DNA of 64,000 nt from Luscinia megarhynchos (lineage: Eukaryota; Chordata; Aves; Passeriformes; Turdidae): NCBI GenBank assembly GCA_034336665.1, contig CM067584.1:2480001-2544000 (forward strand), written 5' to 3'. Positions 10,601 to 22,600 of this stretch are shown piece by piece; the first letter of the stretch is position 1; each line of letters starts with the position of its first letter. The translations under genes were made by a program, and so were the position numbers. The notes beneath the pieces are model-generated. The model did no database searches, was not told the origin of the DNA, and worked only from the letters and a program-made list of their open reading frames with translations.

Positions 10601-13600
10601 GAACCAATCCAAAAACCTGCTCCTTCCCCAGCCTCTCCACGGGAGAGGAATAAAACTTTCCGACAGCATTTCCCTCCCTTCCCAAATCCGAGGCGAAGGG
10701 ACGTCAGCTCCCTGCAGGAAGCGCGGCGAGTCCGGCTGCCGAGCGCCAGGAAAATTTGTCACCGCTGCTCCCCGGGGCTCTGCTCCCGGCCCGGAGCATC
10801 CTCTGAGGCAAAGGTTATTCCTTCCCTAACCCATGAGGATGCAGCTGGGAAACCCTTCGGGAGTATCCCAGCCTGATGTCGCTCCCCCCGCTGGACACTG
10901 CCTGGGATTCGCTGCCAGGAAGAAAAGCTCGGCCTGGGCACGGAGGATTTTGGCTTCCAGGGGTTCCAAAGAAATGAAAAAAAAAAAAGGGAAGGAGAAG
11001 GAGCCAAGTCCAGCTTAGCAGGAACACGGAGAAATCGCTGCCAAATTGCTGCTGGCAGCTGGAGGATGGCCTGGAAAATTTGGGAAGAGCTGGGCTGGCT
11101 CTGGATGAGGGATGGGGGAGGAGGAGGAGGATTTCCCCCTCCCCCAAAAAAACCCCCAAAGGAGTGGGGGAAAATGATTAAAAAAAATAATTCAGGATAT
11201 AAATTCAGATCTCCCATCCCAAACCCGCTCCGAGGGCTGGATTCCCAATTTAGGGGCTTCCAAACTGCTCCTCTTGGATTCCTGGAGGAAAAGTCCCAGC
11301 AAAGGCAGCGCCAGAATGCTGAGATTTAACAGATCCTGTTCCCAAATCCATCCCTTCCCAAGGACCTGGATCCCTGCAGGGCACCTGGACTAAAATATCC
11401 TGAATTTAGGGGGCTTTTAAATTCTGTACCTGCATTCCCAGAGCATCAATCCCAGATTTAGGGGGTTCTGTGCACCTGTACGTTTATCCCAGGTGCATAA
11501 ATCTCAAATTTAAGGGACTTTGTGCATTCTTCCACACACACCTGGTGCAGATATCCCAAATTTAGGGGACTTCTGGTAACTGTAAATATATCCCGGTTTC
11601 ACAAATCCCAAATTTAGGGGACTTATTTCACCTGTACATTTATCCCAGGTGCATGAATCCCAAATTTAGGGGATTTTTGGTATTTGTGCATTTACTCCGG
11701 GTGCATAAATCTCAAATTTAGGGGATTTTTGGTATTTGTACATTTACTCCGGGTGCATAAATCTCAAATTTAGGGGATTTTTGGTATTTGTGCATTTACT
11801 CCAGGTGCATAAATCTCAAATTTAGGGATTTTTTTTTGTACTTTTAAATAGATCCCAAGTGCATAAATCCCAAATTTAGGGAACGCTCTGATACTGAAAT
11901 TTCCCAAACACGGAGGGTTTGGGATCGATGTTTTTTTAAGCTCTTAATTGAGTGTTAATTACTCCCATCCCCCGACCCGCGGTGATAACTCAGCGCGAAT
12001 CACATCCAACAGCATCTTGTTTTCCCATGAATATTTCATGGAAAAGACGCCGGGATTCCTCCAGAGGTGGAATTTATTTTTTTTCACGGGCAATTTAAAG
12101 GGACTGAGGGAATTTTTTTTTTTTTTAAAGTTGGGAGAAATCCGCTCCCTCTCTCCTGCCGAGCTGGGGATGTTCAGGAAGCTGCGACAACACGGAAAAA
12201 ACTCGGCGAGACACGAAAATCCCGCTGGGCATCGCCCTCCCAACGCTCCCGTCCTGCTGGAGAGGGATTCTTTTGAAGCCGGGAGACGCTGAGATTAAAA
12301 AAAAATTCCTCTCAAACGCTCCCAGGTAAATTCAAAGAGTCCCAGGGAGCGGGAGCAGCTGAAGGAAAAAGGGAAGAGGGAATAAAACTCGGCTTTTGTG
12401 GATGACCCGCTGCCAAATGGAGCAAGGAGCTCACAGGGGAGGGAGGAAAGATCAATGGATGGATTTGTTTTATCCGGGAAAAGTTGTGTGGGGAGAGGAG
12501 GCGCCTGTTCTGGGCTGAGCCGCTGGAGGTTTGAGGGAAAAAAGGGAAATTTTTGAAGCTCTCGGCATCAATTCCAGAGGAATTTCCTCATGGAAAGGGG
12601 GTCAGGATTTGGAAGGGGCTTTTGGAGGGGAGTTGCTGGAGGTGTCCAGGGATGGTCTGGAGGTGTCCCAGAAATCTTTGGGGATGTCCAAAGAACCCCT
12701 GGAGATTCCCAAGAAACTCCTGGAGGTGCCCAGAAACCCTTGGGGGTGTCCAAGGAATCCTGGAGGTGCCCAAAGAAACCCTTGGGGGTGTCCAAGGAAT
12801 CCTGGAGGTATCCAAGGAAACCCTGGAGGTATCTAAGGATGGCCTGGAGGTCCCCAAGGAACCCTCGGAGGTGCCCAAAGAAACCCTGGAGATGTCCAAG
12901 GAACCCCTGGAGATTCCCAAGAAACTCTTGGAGGTCCCCAAGGAACCCCTGGAGGTGTCCAAGAAACTCTTGGAGGTGTCCCCAAGGATGGCCCTGGAGG
13001 TGTCCAAGGAACCCCTGGAGGTATCTAAGGATGGCCTGGAGGTCCCCAAGGAACCCTTGGAAGCGTCCAAGGAACCCCCAGAGGTGCCCAAAGAAACCCT
13101 GGAGATGTCCAAGGATGGCCTGGAGGAGTCCAGGAAAAATCTGGATGTGTTCAAGGAACCTCTGGAGATGCCCAAGAAACCCTTGGAGGTCCCCAAGGAA
13201 TGCCTGGAGGTGTCCAGGAAACTCTTGGAAGCGTCCAAAGAAGCCCCAGAGGTGCCCAAAGAAACCCTGGAGATGTTCAAGGACGGCCTGGAGGAGTCCA
13301 GGGAAAACCTGGATGTGTCCAAAGAACTCTTGGAGATGCCCAAGGAACCCTTGGAGGTCCCCACGGAACCCCTGGAGGTGTCCAGGAAACTCTTAGAGGT
13401 GTCCAAGGATGGCTTGGAGGTGTCCAGGGAACCCCTGGATGTCCCCAAGGAAGCCCCAGAGGTGCCCAAAAAACCCTGGAGATATCCAAGGACGGCCTGG
13501 AGGAGTCCAGGAAAAATCTGGATGTGTCCAAGGAACTCCTGGAGATGCCCAAGAAACTCCTGGAGGTGTCCAAGGAACCTCTGGATGTCCCCAAGGAAGC

Positions 13601-16600
13601 CCCAGAGGTGCCCAAAAAACCCTGGAGATATCCAAGGATGGCCTGGAGGGGTCCAGGAAAAATCTGGATGTATTCAAGGAACCCCTGGAGATGCCCAAGA
13701 AACCCTTGGAGGTCCCCACGGAACCCCTGGAGGTGTCCAGGAAACTCTTGGAGGTGTCCAAGGATGGCTTGGAGGTGTCCAGGGAACCCCCAGAGGCGAC
13801 ACTCGGAGCTCTGGGCTGGGGACAGGATGAGGATCAAAGGCTGGACTCCGACCCTGGAGGATTTCCCCAACCTCTGGAATTTCTGCTCCTTGCTCAGGGC
13901 CATGGTCTCGGCAGCGAAAAGGCAAATTCACCACAAAAACCACCGGAGAAATTCCCAAAGCACAGAAAACGCGGCAAGAGGGAGAAAAATCAAAATACAA
14001 CCCAGCGCACCCCTAAAGTCGGGCGCTATTAATTAGTTCCTAATTAACAACTTCACTCCCCACATTTCAGGCCTCCACATTTTGAGGCACAAAAAGCTCC
14101 TCAAAGGCGTTTTTTGGGCGGATTTTTTTTTTTTCTCCCCGAGCCCCGCGGCTCCCCGGGAAGGGGAGGACGGAGCGCAGGAATCGTTTGATTTTAATTG
14201 CGGGCCCGTTCTGTCCCATTGAGCCGCTAACTAAGCCCAACAGGAGATTGTGTTTACACAAGCAAAGCCCGGCTCAAGACAGACTCGCTGTCACATTAAG
14301 TCAATACTTGGGAAGCCTCTCGAGTTAATTATTCAGCGAGAATTGACTGATTCTCGTGGTAAGAGCCCGCAGGGAGCCAAGCCCTCCCCCAGCCGCCTCC
14401 TCTTGTGAGGGACCGCCCCGGGTGCTGCCTCTTCACTTCCCAAATCCGGCAGATTTTGGGATTTTTCACAGATTTCCCAATCCCAAATCGGGTTTGGAGG
14501 TTCCTCCACACCCTGTCCCCTCCAAACCCGAGCTCTCCCAGCTCCCGTTAAATCCAGGAGAGATTTTTTCCTCCTCCTTCTTCTCTTCTTCCCCAGCTGC
14601 CCCCACATGTGAGGGACATCCCGAGTCCTGCGCCTCCACCTCCCAAATCCGCCAGATTTTGGGATTTTTCAAAGATTTCCCAATCCCAAATCGGGTTTGG
14701 AGGTTCCTCCACACCCTGTCCCCTCCACACCCGAGCTCTCCCAGTTCCCGTTAAATCCAAGAGCGATTTTTCCCTGCTCCTTCCTCTCTTCTTCTTCCTC
14801 AGCCACCTCCTCTTTTGAGCTTCATCTCCACCTCCCAAATCCACCAGATTTGGGGATTTTCACAGATTTCCCAATCCCAAACCGTGTCTGGATTTTTGGG
14901 AAATCCATCCTGCCCATGGGGCACATCCCGTCCCCTCCAAACCCAGCTCCCGTTAAATCCAGGAGAGATTTTTTTCTACTCCTTCTTCTTTCCCTGCTCC
15001 TTTTTCTTCCCAGCCAGGCGAGCTCGGGGCTCTCATTACAGGGAGTAATGAGAAAGTTGAGCTGCTGTTTATCAAGGGAACATCCATTCTGGTGGCGTTG
15101 TGTCTGTGCTAAACAAAGCCACGTTTTGTTTGGTGCTCCATCAATTCCCAGCCAGCCCCGATCCTGCTCCCTCCTTCCCCAGCCAGGGATCCAGCACAAC
15201 CCCGGCCAAAATCCTCCTTGCACAAATATCCCGGAGGGAAAGCATCCCTGAGCTCCCCTTGGTTTAAACACACCAAAAATTGGGATAAAAATCCATTTTA
15301 ATTATCAACATCCCCACCTTGAATGCTCCAAGCCCAGCCAAAATCCTTGATACACCAACACCCCTTGTGTGGAGCATCCTTGACATCCCATAGATATAAA
15401 CTCACCAAAAATTGGGATTAAAATCCAGAAAATGATCCAACATCCCCACTTTAGGTGCTCCAACCCCAGCCAAAATCCTTGGCACACAAATATCCTGTGA
15501 GCAGATCATCCCTGACCCCTCAGGATTTAAACATACCAAAAACTGGGATAAAAATCTGGGAAATTATTCAACATCCCAACTTTGGATGGTCCAACCCCAG
15601 CCAAAATCCTTGGCACACAAATACCATGTGAGGGGAACATTCCTGACCCCTCAGGATTTAAACACACCAAAAACTGGGATAAAAATCAGAGAAATGACCC
15701 AACATTCCGATTTTGGATGCTCCAACTCTGGCCAAAACCCTCTTCACCCAAATATCCTGGGAGGGGGAGCACCCCTGACCTCCCCTTGCCAAAAAATCGG
15801 GATAAAAATGCAGGAAATGATCCAAAAATCCCAACTTTGGATGCTTCAACCCCAGCCAAAATCCTTGGCACACAAATATCCTGTGAGGGGAACATTCCTG
15901 ACCCCTCAGGATTTAAACACACCAAAAACTGGGATAAAAATCAGAGAAATGACCCAACATTCCGATTTTGGATGCTCCAACTCTGGCCAAAACCCTCTTC
16001 ACCCAAATATCCTGGGAGGGGGAGCACCCCTGACCTCCCCTTGCCAAAAAATCGGGATAAAAATGCAGGAAATGATCCAAAAATCCCCACTTTGGATGCT
16101 CCAACCCCAGCCAAAATCCTTGGCACACAAATATCCTGTGAGGGGAACATTCCTGACTCCTCAGGATTTAAACATACCAAAAACTGGGATAAAAATCTGG
16201 GAAATTATGAAACATCCCCACTTTGGATAGTCCAACCCCAGCTGAAATCCTTGGCACACAAATATCCTGTGAGGGGAACATTCCTGACCCCTCAGGATTT
16301 AAACATACCAAAAACTGGGATAAAAATCAGAGGAATTATTGAATATTCCCATTTTGGATGCTCCAACTCTGGCCAAAACCCTCTTCACCCAAATATCCTG
16401 GGAGGGGGAGCACCCTGACCTCCCCTTGCCAAAAAATCGGGATAAAAATGCAGGAAATGATCCAAAAATCCCCACTTTGGATGCTGGGGAGCTCCAGCCA
16501 GTGGAGGCTGGGAATTTCTCCGGCACTGGCACCACTGGAGCGTGTAAGAGCAGATTATTTGTGTTCCCGACTTGCTGATGCAAGATGAAAAATCCACGAG

Positions 16601-19600
16601 CTGCAGCTGCTGAAATCAGCTCTTTTCTCCCCTTCCCTTCCCTTTCCCCTTCGCTGAGGTTTGTGCTTCGCCAAAGGTTTTTGTATTCCGGGAGCTAAAA
16701 CCTGTCCCTTGCAATCAGCCACAAAAACTGCGGGGCTTTGTCAGGCTCCTGAGAGCCGGGAGAAGCTGGGAAAGGATGGGGGAAAGATGTGGAAAAGATG
16801 TGAAAAAGCTGGGAAAGGATGGGGAAAGGATGTGGAAAAGCTGGGGAAAAGATGTGGAAAAGCTGGGAAAAAAAATATGGGGAAAGATGGGAAAGGATGG
16901 GATAGGATGGGAAAAGAAGGAAAAAGATGAGGAAAGATGGGGAAAGATGAGAAAAGATGGGGGAAAGATGAGGGAAAAAAGATGGGAAAAATAAAAAGAT
17001 TGGGGGGGAAAAAGTTGGGAAAAGAAAGGTGGGAAAAGAGGAGGAAAAGATGGGAAAGAAAAGATGAGGGAAAAAAGATGGGAAAACAGGAAAAGATGGG
17101 AGAAGCTGGGGAAAAGATGGAGAAAGATGAGGAAAGATGGGAAAGGATGGGAAAGGATGGGAAAGGATGGGATAGGATGGGAAAAGAAGGAAAAAGATGA
17201 GGAAAGATGGGGAAAGATGAGAAAAGATGGGGGAAAGATGAGGGAAAAAAAAGATGGGAAAAAAAAGATGGGAAAAATAAAAAGATTGGGGGGAAAAGTT
17301 GGGAAAAGAAAGGTGGGAAAAGAGGAGGAAAAAGATGGGAAAGAAAAGATGGGGGAAAAAAGATGGGAAAACGGGAAAAGATGGGAGAAGCTGGGAAAAA
17401 GATGGGGGAAGATGGAGAAAGATGGGAAAGGATGGGAAAGGATGGGAAAGGATGGGAAAGGATGGGATAGGATGGGAAAAGAAGGAAAAAGATGAGGAAA
17501 GATGGGGAAAGATGAGAAAAGATGGGGGAAAGATGAGGAAAAAAAGATGGGAAAAAAGACGGGAAAAAATAAAAAAAATGGGGGAAAAAAGTTGGGAAAA
17601 GAAAGACAGGAAAAGATGTGGGAAAGCTGAGAAAAAAGATGGAGAAAGATGGAAAGGATGGGATAGGATGGAAAAAGATGGGGAAGGATGGGGAAAAGAT
17701 GGAAAAAAGATGGGGAAGGATGAGGAAAAATTGGGAAGGATGGGAAAAGGTGGGGGAAAAAAACTGGGGGTAAAGATGGGGGGAAAAAAGATGGAAAAAA
17801 CAATGGGAAAAAAAAGATGGGATAGAAAAGATGGGGGAAAAAAGATGGGAAAGAAAAGATGGGGGAAAAGATGGGAAAATGGGAAAAGATGGGGAAAGAT
17901 GAGGAAAGATGGGAAAGGATGGGAAAGGATGGGAAAGGATGGGAAAAGAAGGAAAAAGATGAAGAAAGATGGGGAAAGATGAGAAAAGATGGGGAAAAGA
18001 TGGGAAAAAAAGATGGGAAAAAAAGATGGGGGGAAAAAAAAAGATGGGAAAAAAAAGATGGGGAAAGAAAAATGGGATAAAGATGGGAGAAGGATGAGGG
18101 GATATGGAAGAGTTTTGACTGGAAAAACCCATGGATAAAGGGAAATCCCACAGCACAGCCCTGCCCTGCCCTGCCTTGGGATGGGATGGGATGGGATGGG
18201 ATGGGATGGGATGGGATGGGATGGGATGGGATGGGATGGGATGGGATGGGATGGGATGGGATGGGATGGGATGGGATGGGATCCCTGGGATGGCATTTTC
18301 TCCTGAAAATCCAGATCCAAGGAATGCATCCATGCCTCATCCCAAGGAAAATAAAATTCCCTGAGGTAACAGCAAAACTCTCCAGCAAAACCAACACCAA
18401 TAAATCCCAGATCTGGGCATTTCCCAGAGCGAGAGTTCCTATCCAGACTCCCCCACGCTTCTCCCAAAAAAAAAACCATTTCCACCTTGGATCAAACACT
18501 CCCAGCAGCTGCTGCCCCTTTCCCCTTTCCCCCTTTTCCCCTCCGGGTTTGGGGGTTTCATTCCACGCAGGAATTAAAGCTCGTGGCCTCTTCCAGCCCC
18601 GTTTTTCCTCTCTGAGCTCCTGATGGAGAGGAGCTGCCATTGCCGGGTATCTTTTATTCATGGACACCGGGATTAGTTTTTGATAAAAAGCCACATTCCC
18701 GCATTTCAAACATCGCCGCTCGCAGCCCGAGGAGCGCTCGGAGCTCGCATCTGTTTCCCCGCGGATCTCCATCACCTTGATGGGAGAAGGTGCCGCTCCC
18801 GGAGCGTCGGGGGGAGGATCCGGCGCCCCAGGGGGGACGGGAGGGGCTGTGCCCGGTGACAAATGGCGTGACAATGACGAGGAGCGCGAGCCTCGGATCC
18901 CCAGGGGAACAGAGGGAATTTGGCAGCCGGGGAAGGTTTGGGGGATGCAGTTGGGGAAGGTTTAGGGGATGCAGTTGGGGAGGATTTGGGGGATGCAGTC
19001 AGTGAGGATTTGGGGGATGCAGTTGGGGAGGATTTGGGGGATGCAATTGGGAAGATTTAGGGGGATGCAGCTGGGAAACGTTTGGGGGATGCAGTCGGGG
19101 AGGATTTGGGGGATGCAGCTCCCTCCTCAGTCCCAGGGATTGAACCCCATCCCACCTTTACCTGCACAGGTGACCCCCATCCCACCTTTACCCGCACAGG
19201 TGACCCCCAGCCCACCCTCACCTGCACAGGTGACCCCCATCCCACATTTACCTGCACAGGTGACTCCCAGCCCACCCTCACCTGCACAGGTGACCCCCAG
19301 CCCACCTTTACCCACACAGGTGACTCCCATCCCACCCTTACCTGCACAGGTCACCTCCAGCCCACCTTTACCCACACAGCTGAACCCCAGCCCACCTTTA
19401 CCTGCACAGGTGATCCCCATCCCACCTTTACCTGCACAGGTGATCCGCCCGGCACGCCCCGCGCAGATCCAGGCAGTTGGGCTTCTCCTTGTCCTCGTAG
19501 GAGCAGGAGGGCACGATGGTCTGGCGGCGGCGCTCGGCGCACGCCGGGTCCCGGCAGGAGCAGAAGAGCAGGCGGAAGGTGAACTCGCCGGGCACGCGGT

Positions 19601-22600
19601 CGAAGAACTGGCGCAGCGCCTTGTGGCACTTGCGGCGGCTGCAGGGCTCGGCGGCCGACAGCTCGCGGCTGCAGGTGGAGATGTAGCCCGAGCGCAGGCG
19701 CTTGCAGTTGTCGTTGAGGTTGCAGGCCTTGGCCGCGTCCAGGCAGTGGTTGCTCTTGGAGGTGGTGGCCGGGTCCATTCCTGCGCGGGGACAACGAGGG
19801 ACGCGGGCTCTAGGAGATGTTACTTCCCCCAAAATGTGCCCTTGGGATTGTATCCCCTGAACTAAGAAATTCCTTGAAACAGGATTCCTCTCTCTTATCG
19901 AAACTCCTGTTATCTCTTAAGATTTCTATTGGTTCTTAAAGTTACAAGTTAATTCGTTCTTTTCTTACGTAGAATTTTAAAGGTAATTCCTTGAAACAGG
20001 ACTTCTCTCCCTTATCGAAACTCCCGTTATCTCTTAAGGTTTCTATTGGTTCTTAAAGTTACAAGTTAATTGGTTCTTTTCTTACTTAGAATTTTAAGGT
20101 AATTGATTAGTTTGTAATTTGTAGTTTTTATTGGTTAGAAGTTCAATCCTCTACAGACCTATATAAACCCTTTGTTGTCTGATGTAATTGGACCGTTGTT
20201 AGCAATTCCCTTCGGAGAAATAAAGTCATCTTCGGAACTTTTGCAACGCGATCTCAGCTTTTGTTCTTTGCTAGTGAGTAGCTGCGGGCTCTGCAGCCTG
20301 AGTTCAGAGATATCTGGACTCAAAGTAACAACCCCGGGGTTGGAAAACACCCAACCCAAAAACAGCTACAACGGTCAGGATGGGGGGTTGAGGGATGGGT
20401 GTTGTAATGCTGAGCAGGGTTTGACCCCCATTGATGTGTCTGTTGGGGAGGAAATAGAAAAACCTTGTAAATATGAGTGCTTAGCAAAAAATTCTGAAAT
20501 AGTGAAATAGAAATGATAGCAAATTTTCGATTGTCAGGCTGAGAACAGCCATGTGAAGGTTTAGGGCCTCTTGCTTTGTTTAGGTAATGCCAAATGCCAC
20601 GAATACCAAAGAACCAACAGACATCCTGCCCCAAGTATGGCAGGAAAGGTTTGGAGATAAGGATTATAGATAAGAAAGCCATAAAACATGGTAATTTAGT
20701 GATTCCTATAGGTTGCATGCAAGTATTAGGAGATTAGTATTTTGTATTACATTGGTTAGTGGAAATTAGAATATTCAACATAGAAGATTTATTGTATTGG
20801 AAATGGGAAATCGCTCTCTATTCTCTCTATTCTCTCTATGCTCTATTCTCTCCACTCTCTTATTCTCTCTTACACTCTCTCCCTCATTTACCCACACCCT
20901 AATAATAAACTACAAACTTCATAACCAGAATATAGAGAGCTCCTGAGTCTGTCCTGACCGCCGACCCCCGACAATAAACCCCACACACGTCTGTACAGAT
21001 CTGGGCCTCGTGTGTGTGCACCAGCCAAAAAAACCACATATTTATTTGCTGTGTTTTGCTGTTCAGTTATCGCTGCACATTTTGCTGCTCTTTCACACAC
21101 TCGCTGTTTTTGTGTATTTCTTAGTTTAGACCAGTATTTACAACACGTGCACAGCATGAAAAAGTTTTGGGAGTTTTTCAATAACTTGTTTGAAACCCCC
21201 CAAGGACGCTGGAACATCAACTATGCTAAATCGGGAGAGAAGACATTGAAAACATAAAATACCAAGATTAGAAGATTCAAGGTAACAGAGGGCAGCGACG
21301 ATTTTGAAGACCACCAATTACAAACTTTTGGGGGGTTGAAGGGATGGATTAATGTAACAACTTTTACTCCCTCCTAGCTATTTACTAAGAGGGAGCTAGA
21401 GTTATTACAGTGGGTGCCCCACGTTGGGCGCCAACTGTAACCACTTTACTCCTTCCCAGCTATTTATTGAGGGAGCTAGAGCTGTACATGAGATAAACAA
21501 AGGATCCAAAAGAGGCTCTTTGCCCTTCTCAGGGTTTATTGCATGGTGGTTCCAGGGAGCAAAGAGAAAGAAGAGCTCAGATAACTTTCTAGGAAAGGGT
21601 CTGGGAGGGGAATTGGTTTTCTGCTAATGGGATAGGGACACGAGGTTAGGGGAAATAGGGGAGATGAGGGGGGAAAGAGGCCCCTGTGGCTTTCTGCCAA
21701 TGGGATAGGAAGGGTTAAGGAATTCCTTATACCGCTGGTATTGGGTTACAACAGATTAATATTCTAAAAATTACCAATTGTAAAAGGTCTCCCCACGTGG
21801 GTGATGGTTCTAGAAATGCATAATTGGGGTGAATTGTAAACAATAAATTGGCTTCTGCGAAATCGTATTGGTTTGCTGTTCAGAAGTTCAGTTTGTTGGG
21901 ATGGGTGTAGGGGTGGGATGGGAGGCGGGAGAGGGTTGGGAGGTTGGGGAGGTGGGGTTGGGGTGGGAAATAGTGTTGGTGCTGGGAGGTGGGTGAGGTG
22001 TGCTCAGAAATGGGGACATGGCCTCAAAAATGGGGACATGGCCTCAAAAATGTGGAGACGTCCTCAAAATTGGGGACACGCCCTCAAAAATGGGATGGGA
22101 AAAGACCCTTGAGCTGGGATTGGGAGATATCCTTAAAAATGGGGAGATGTGCTCAAAAATCACAAGATGTGCTCAAAAATTGGGACGTGTTCAAACCTAG
22201 GGAGATGTCCTCAGAAATGGGGAAACATCCTCAAAAATGGGGAGACGTCCTCAAAAATGGGGAGATGTCCTCAAAAATGGGGAGATGACCTCAAAAATTG
22301 GGATGGGAAAATGCTCTTGAGCTGGGAATGGGAGATGTGCTCAAGAATGGGGAGATGCCCTCAAAAATCACAAGACGTGCTCCAAAATGGGGAAATGTCC
22401 TCAAAAATGGGGAGAAACCCTCAAATCCAGGCCGTGAATTTGCAAAATGTCATTCCTTTTGACAGTTCTTCAAAGAACCACTATTCATTATTAATTAATT
22501 AATAATTAATAATTATTTTGCTCCAAGAGCAGAATAAACAATCCAACCTCACTGGAGCTCCCCAAAACTGGGATGGAAGGGACAATTCCTGTATCCACGC

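Noticed and set aside
12553..13830. 425-codon + strand frame of LEVPKEP heptads resembling a coiled-coil or repeat protein
   Set aside because: The 21-bp period keeps every frame open, it is antisense in an intron, and the opposite strand is equally open. No start context or homologous flank was seen.
18176..18281. Possible interstitial telomeric repeat
   Set aside because: The unit is GGGAT (ATGGG), not the vertebrate telomeric TTAGGG.
16695..18874. Minus-strand open frames of 500-720 codons rich in Ser, Pro, Phe and His
   Set aside because: They are translations of the polypurine array in alternative frames, with no domain, no splice logic and the same composition in all phases.
19818..20330. 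Clean target-site duplication for LTR B
   Set aside because: The flanks (GGAGA on the left, ACCCC on the right) do not match, so the insertion may be compound. I kept the LTR call on its termini and signals only.
21012..21257. 81-codon frame as a possible retroviral gag remnant
   Set aside because: No recognisable gag, pol or env motif. Its position between LTR fragments is the only support.
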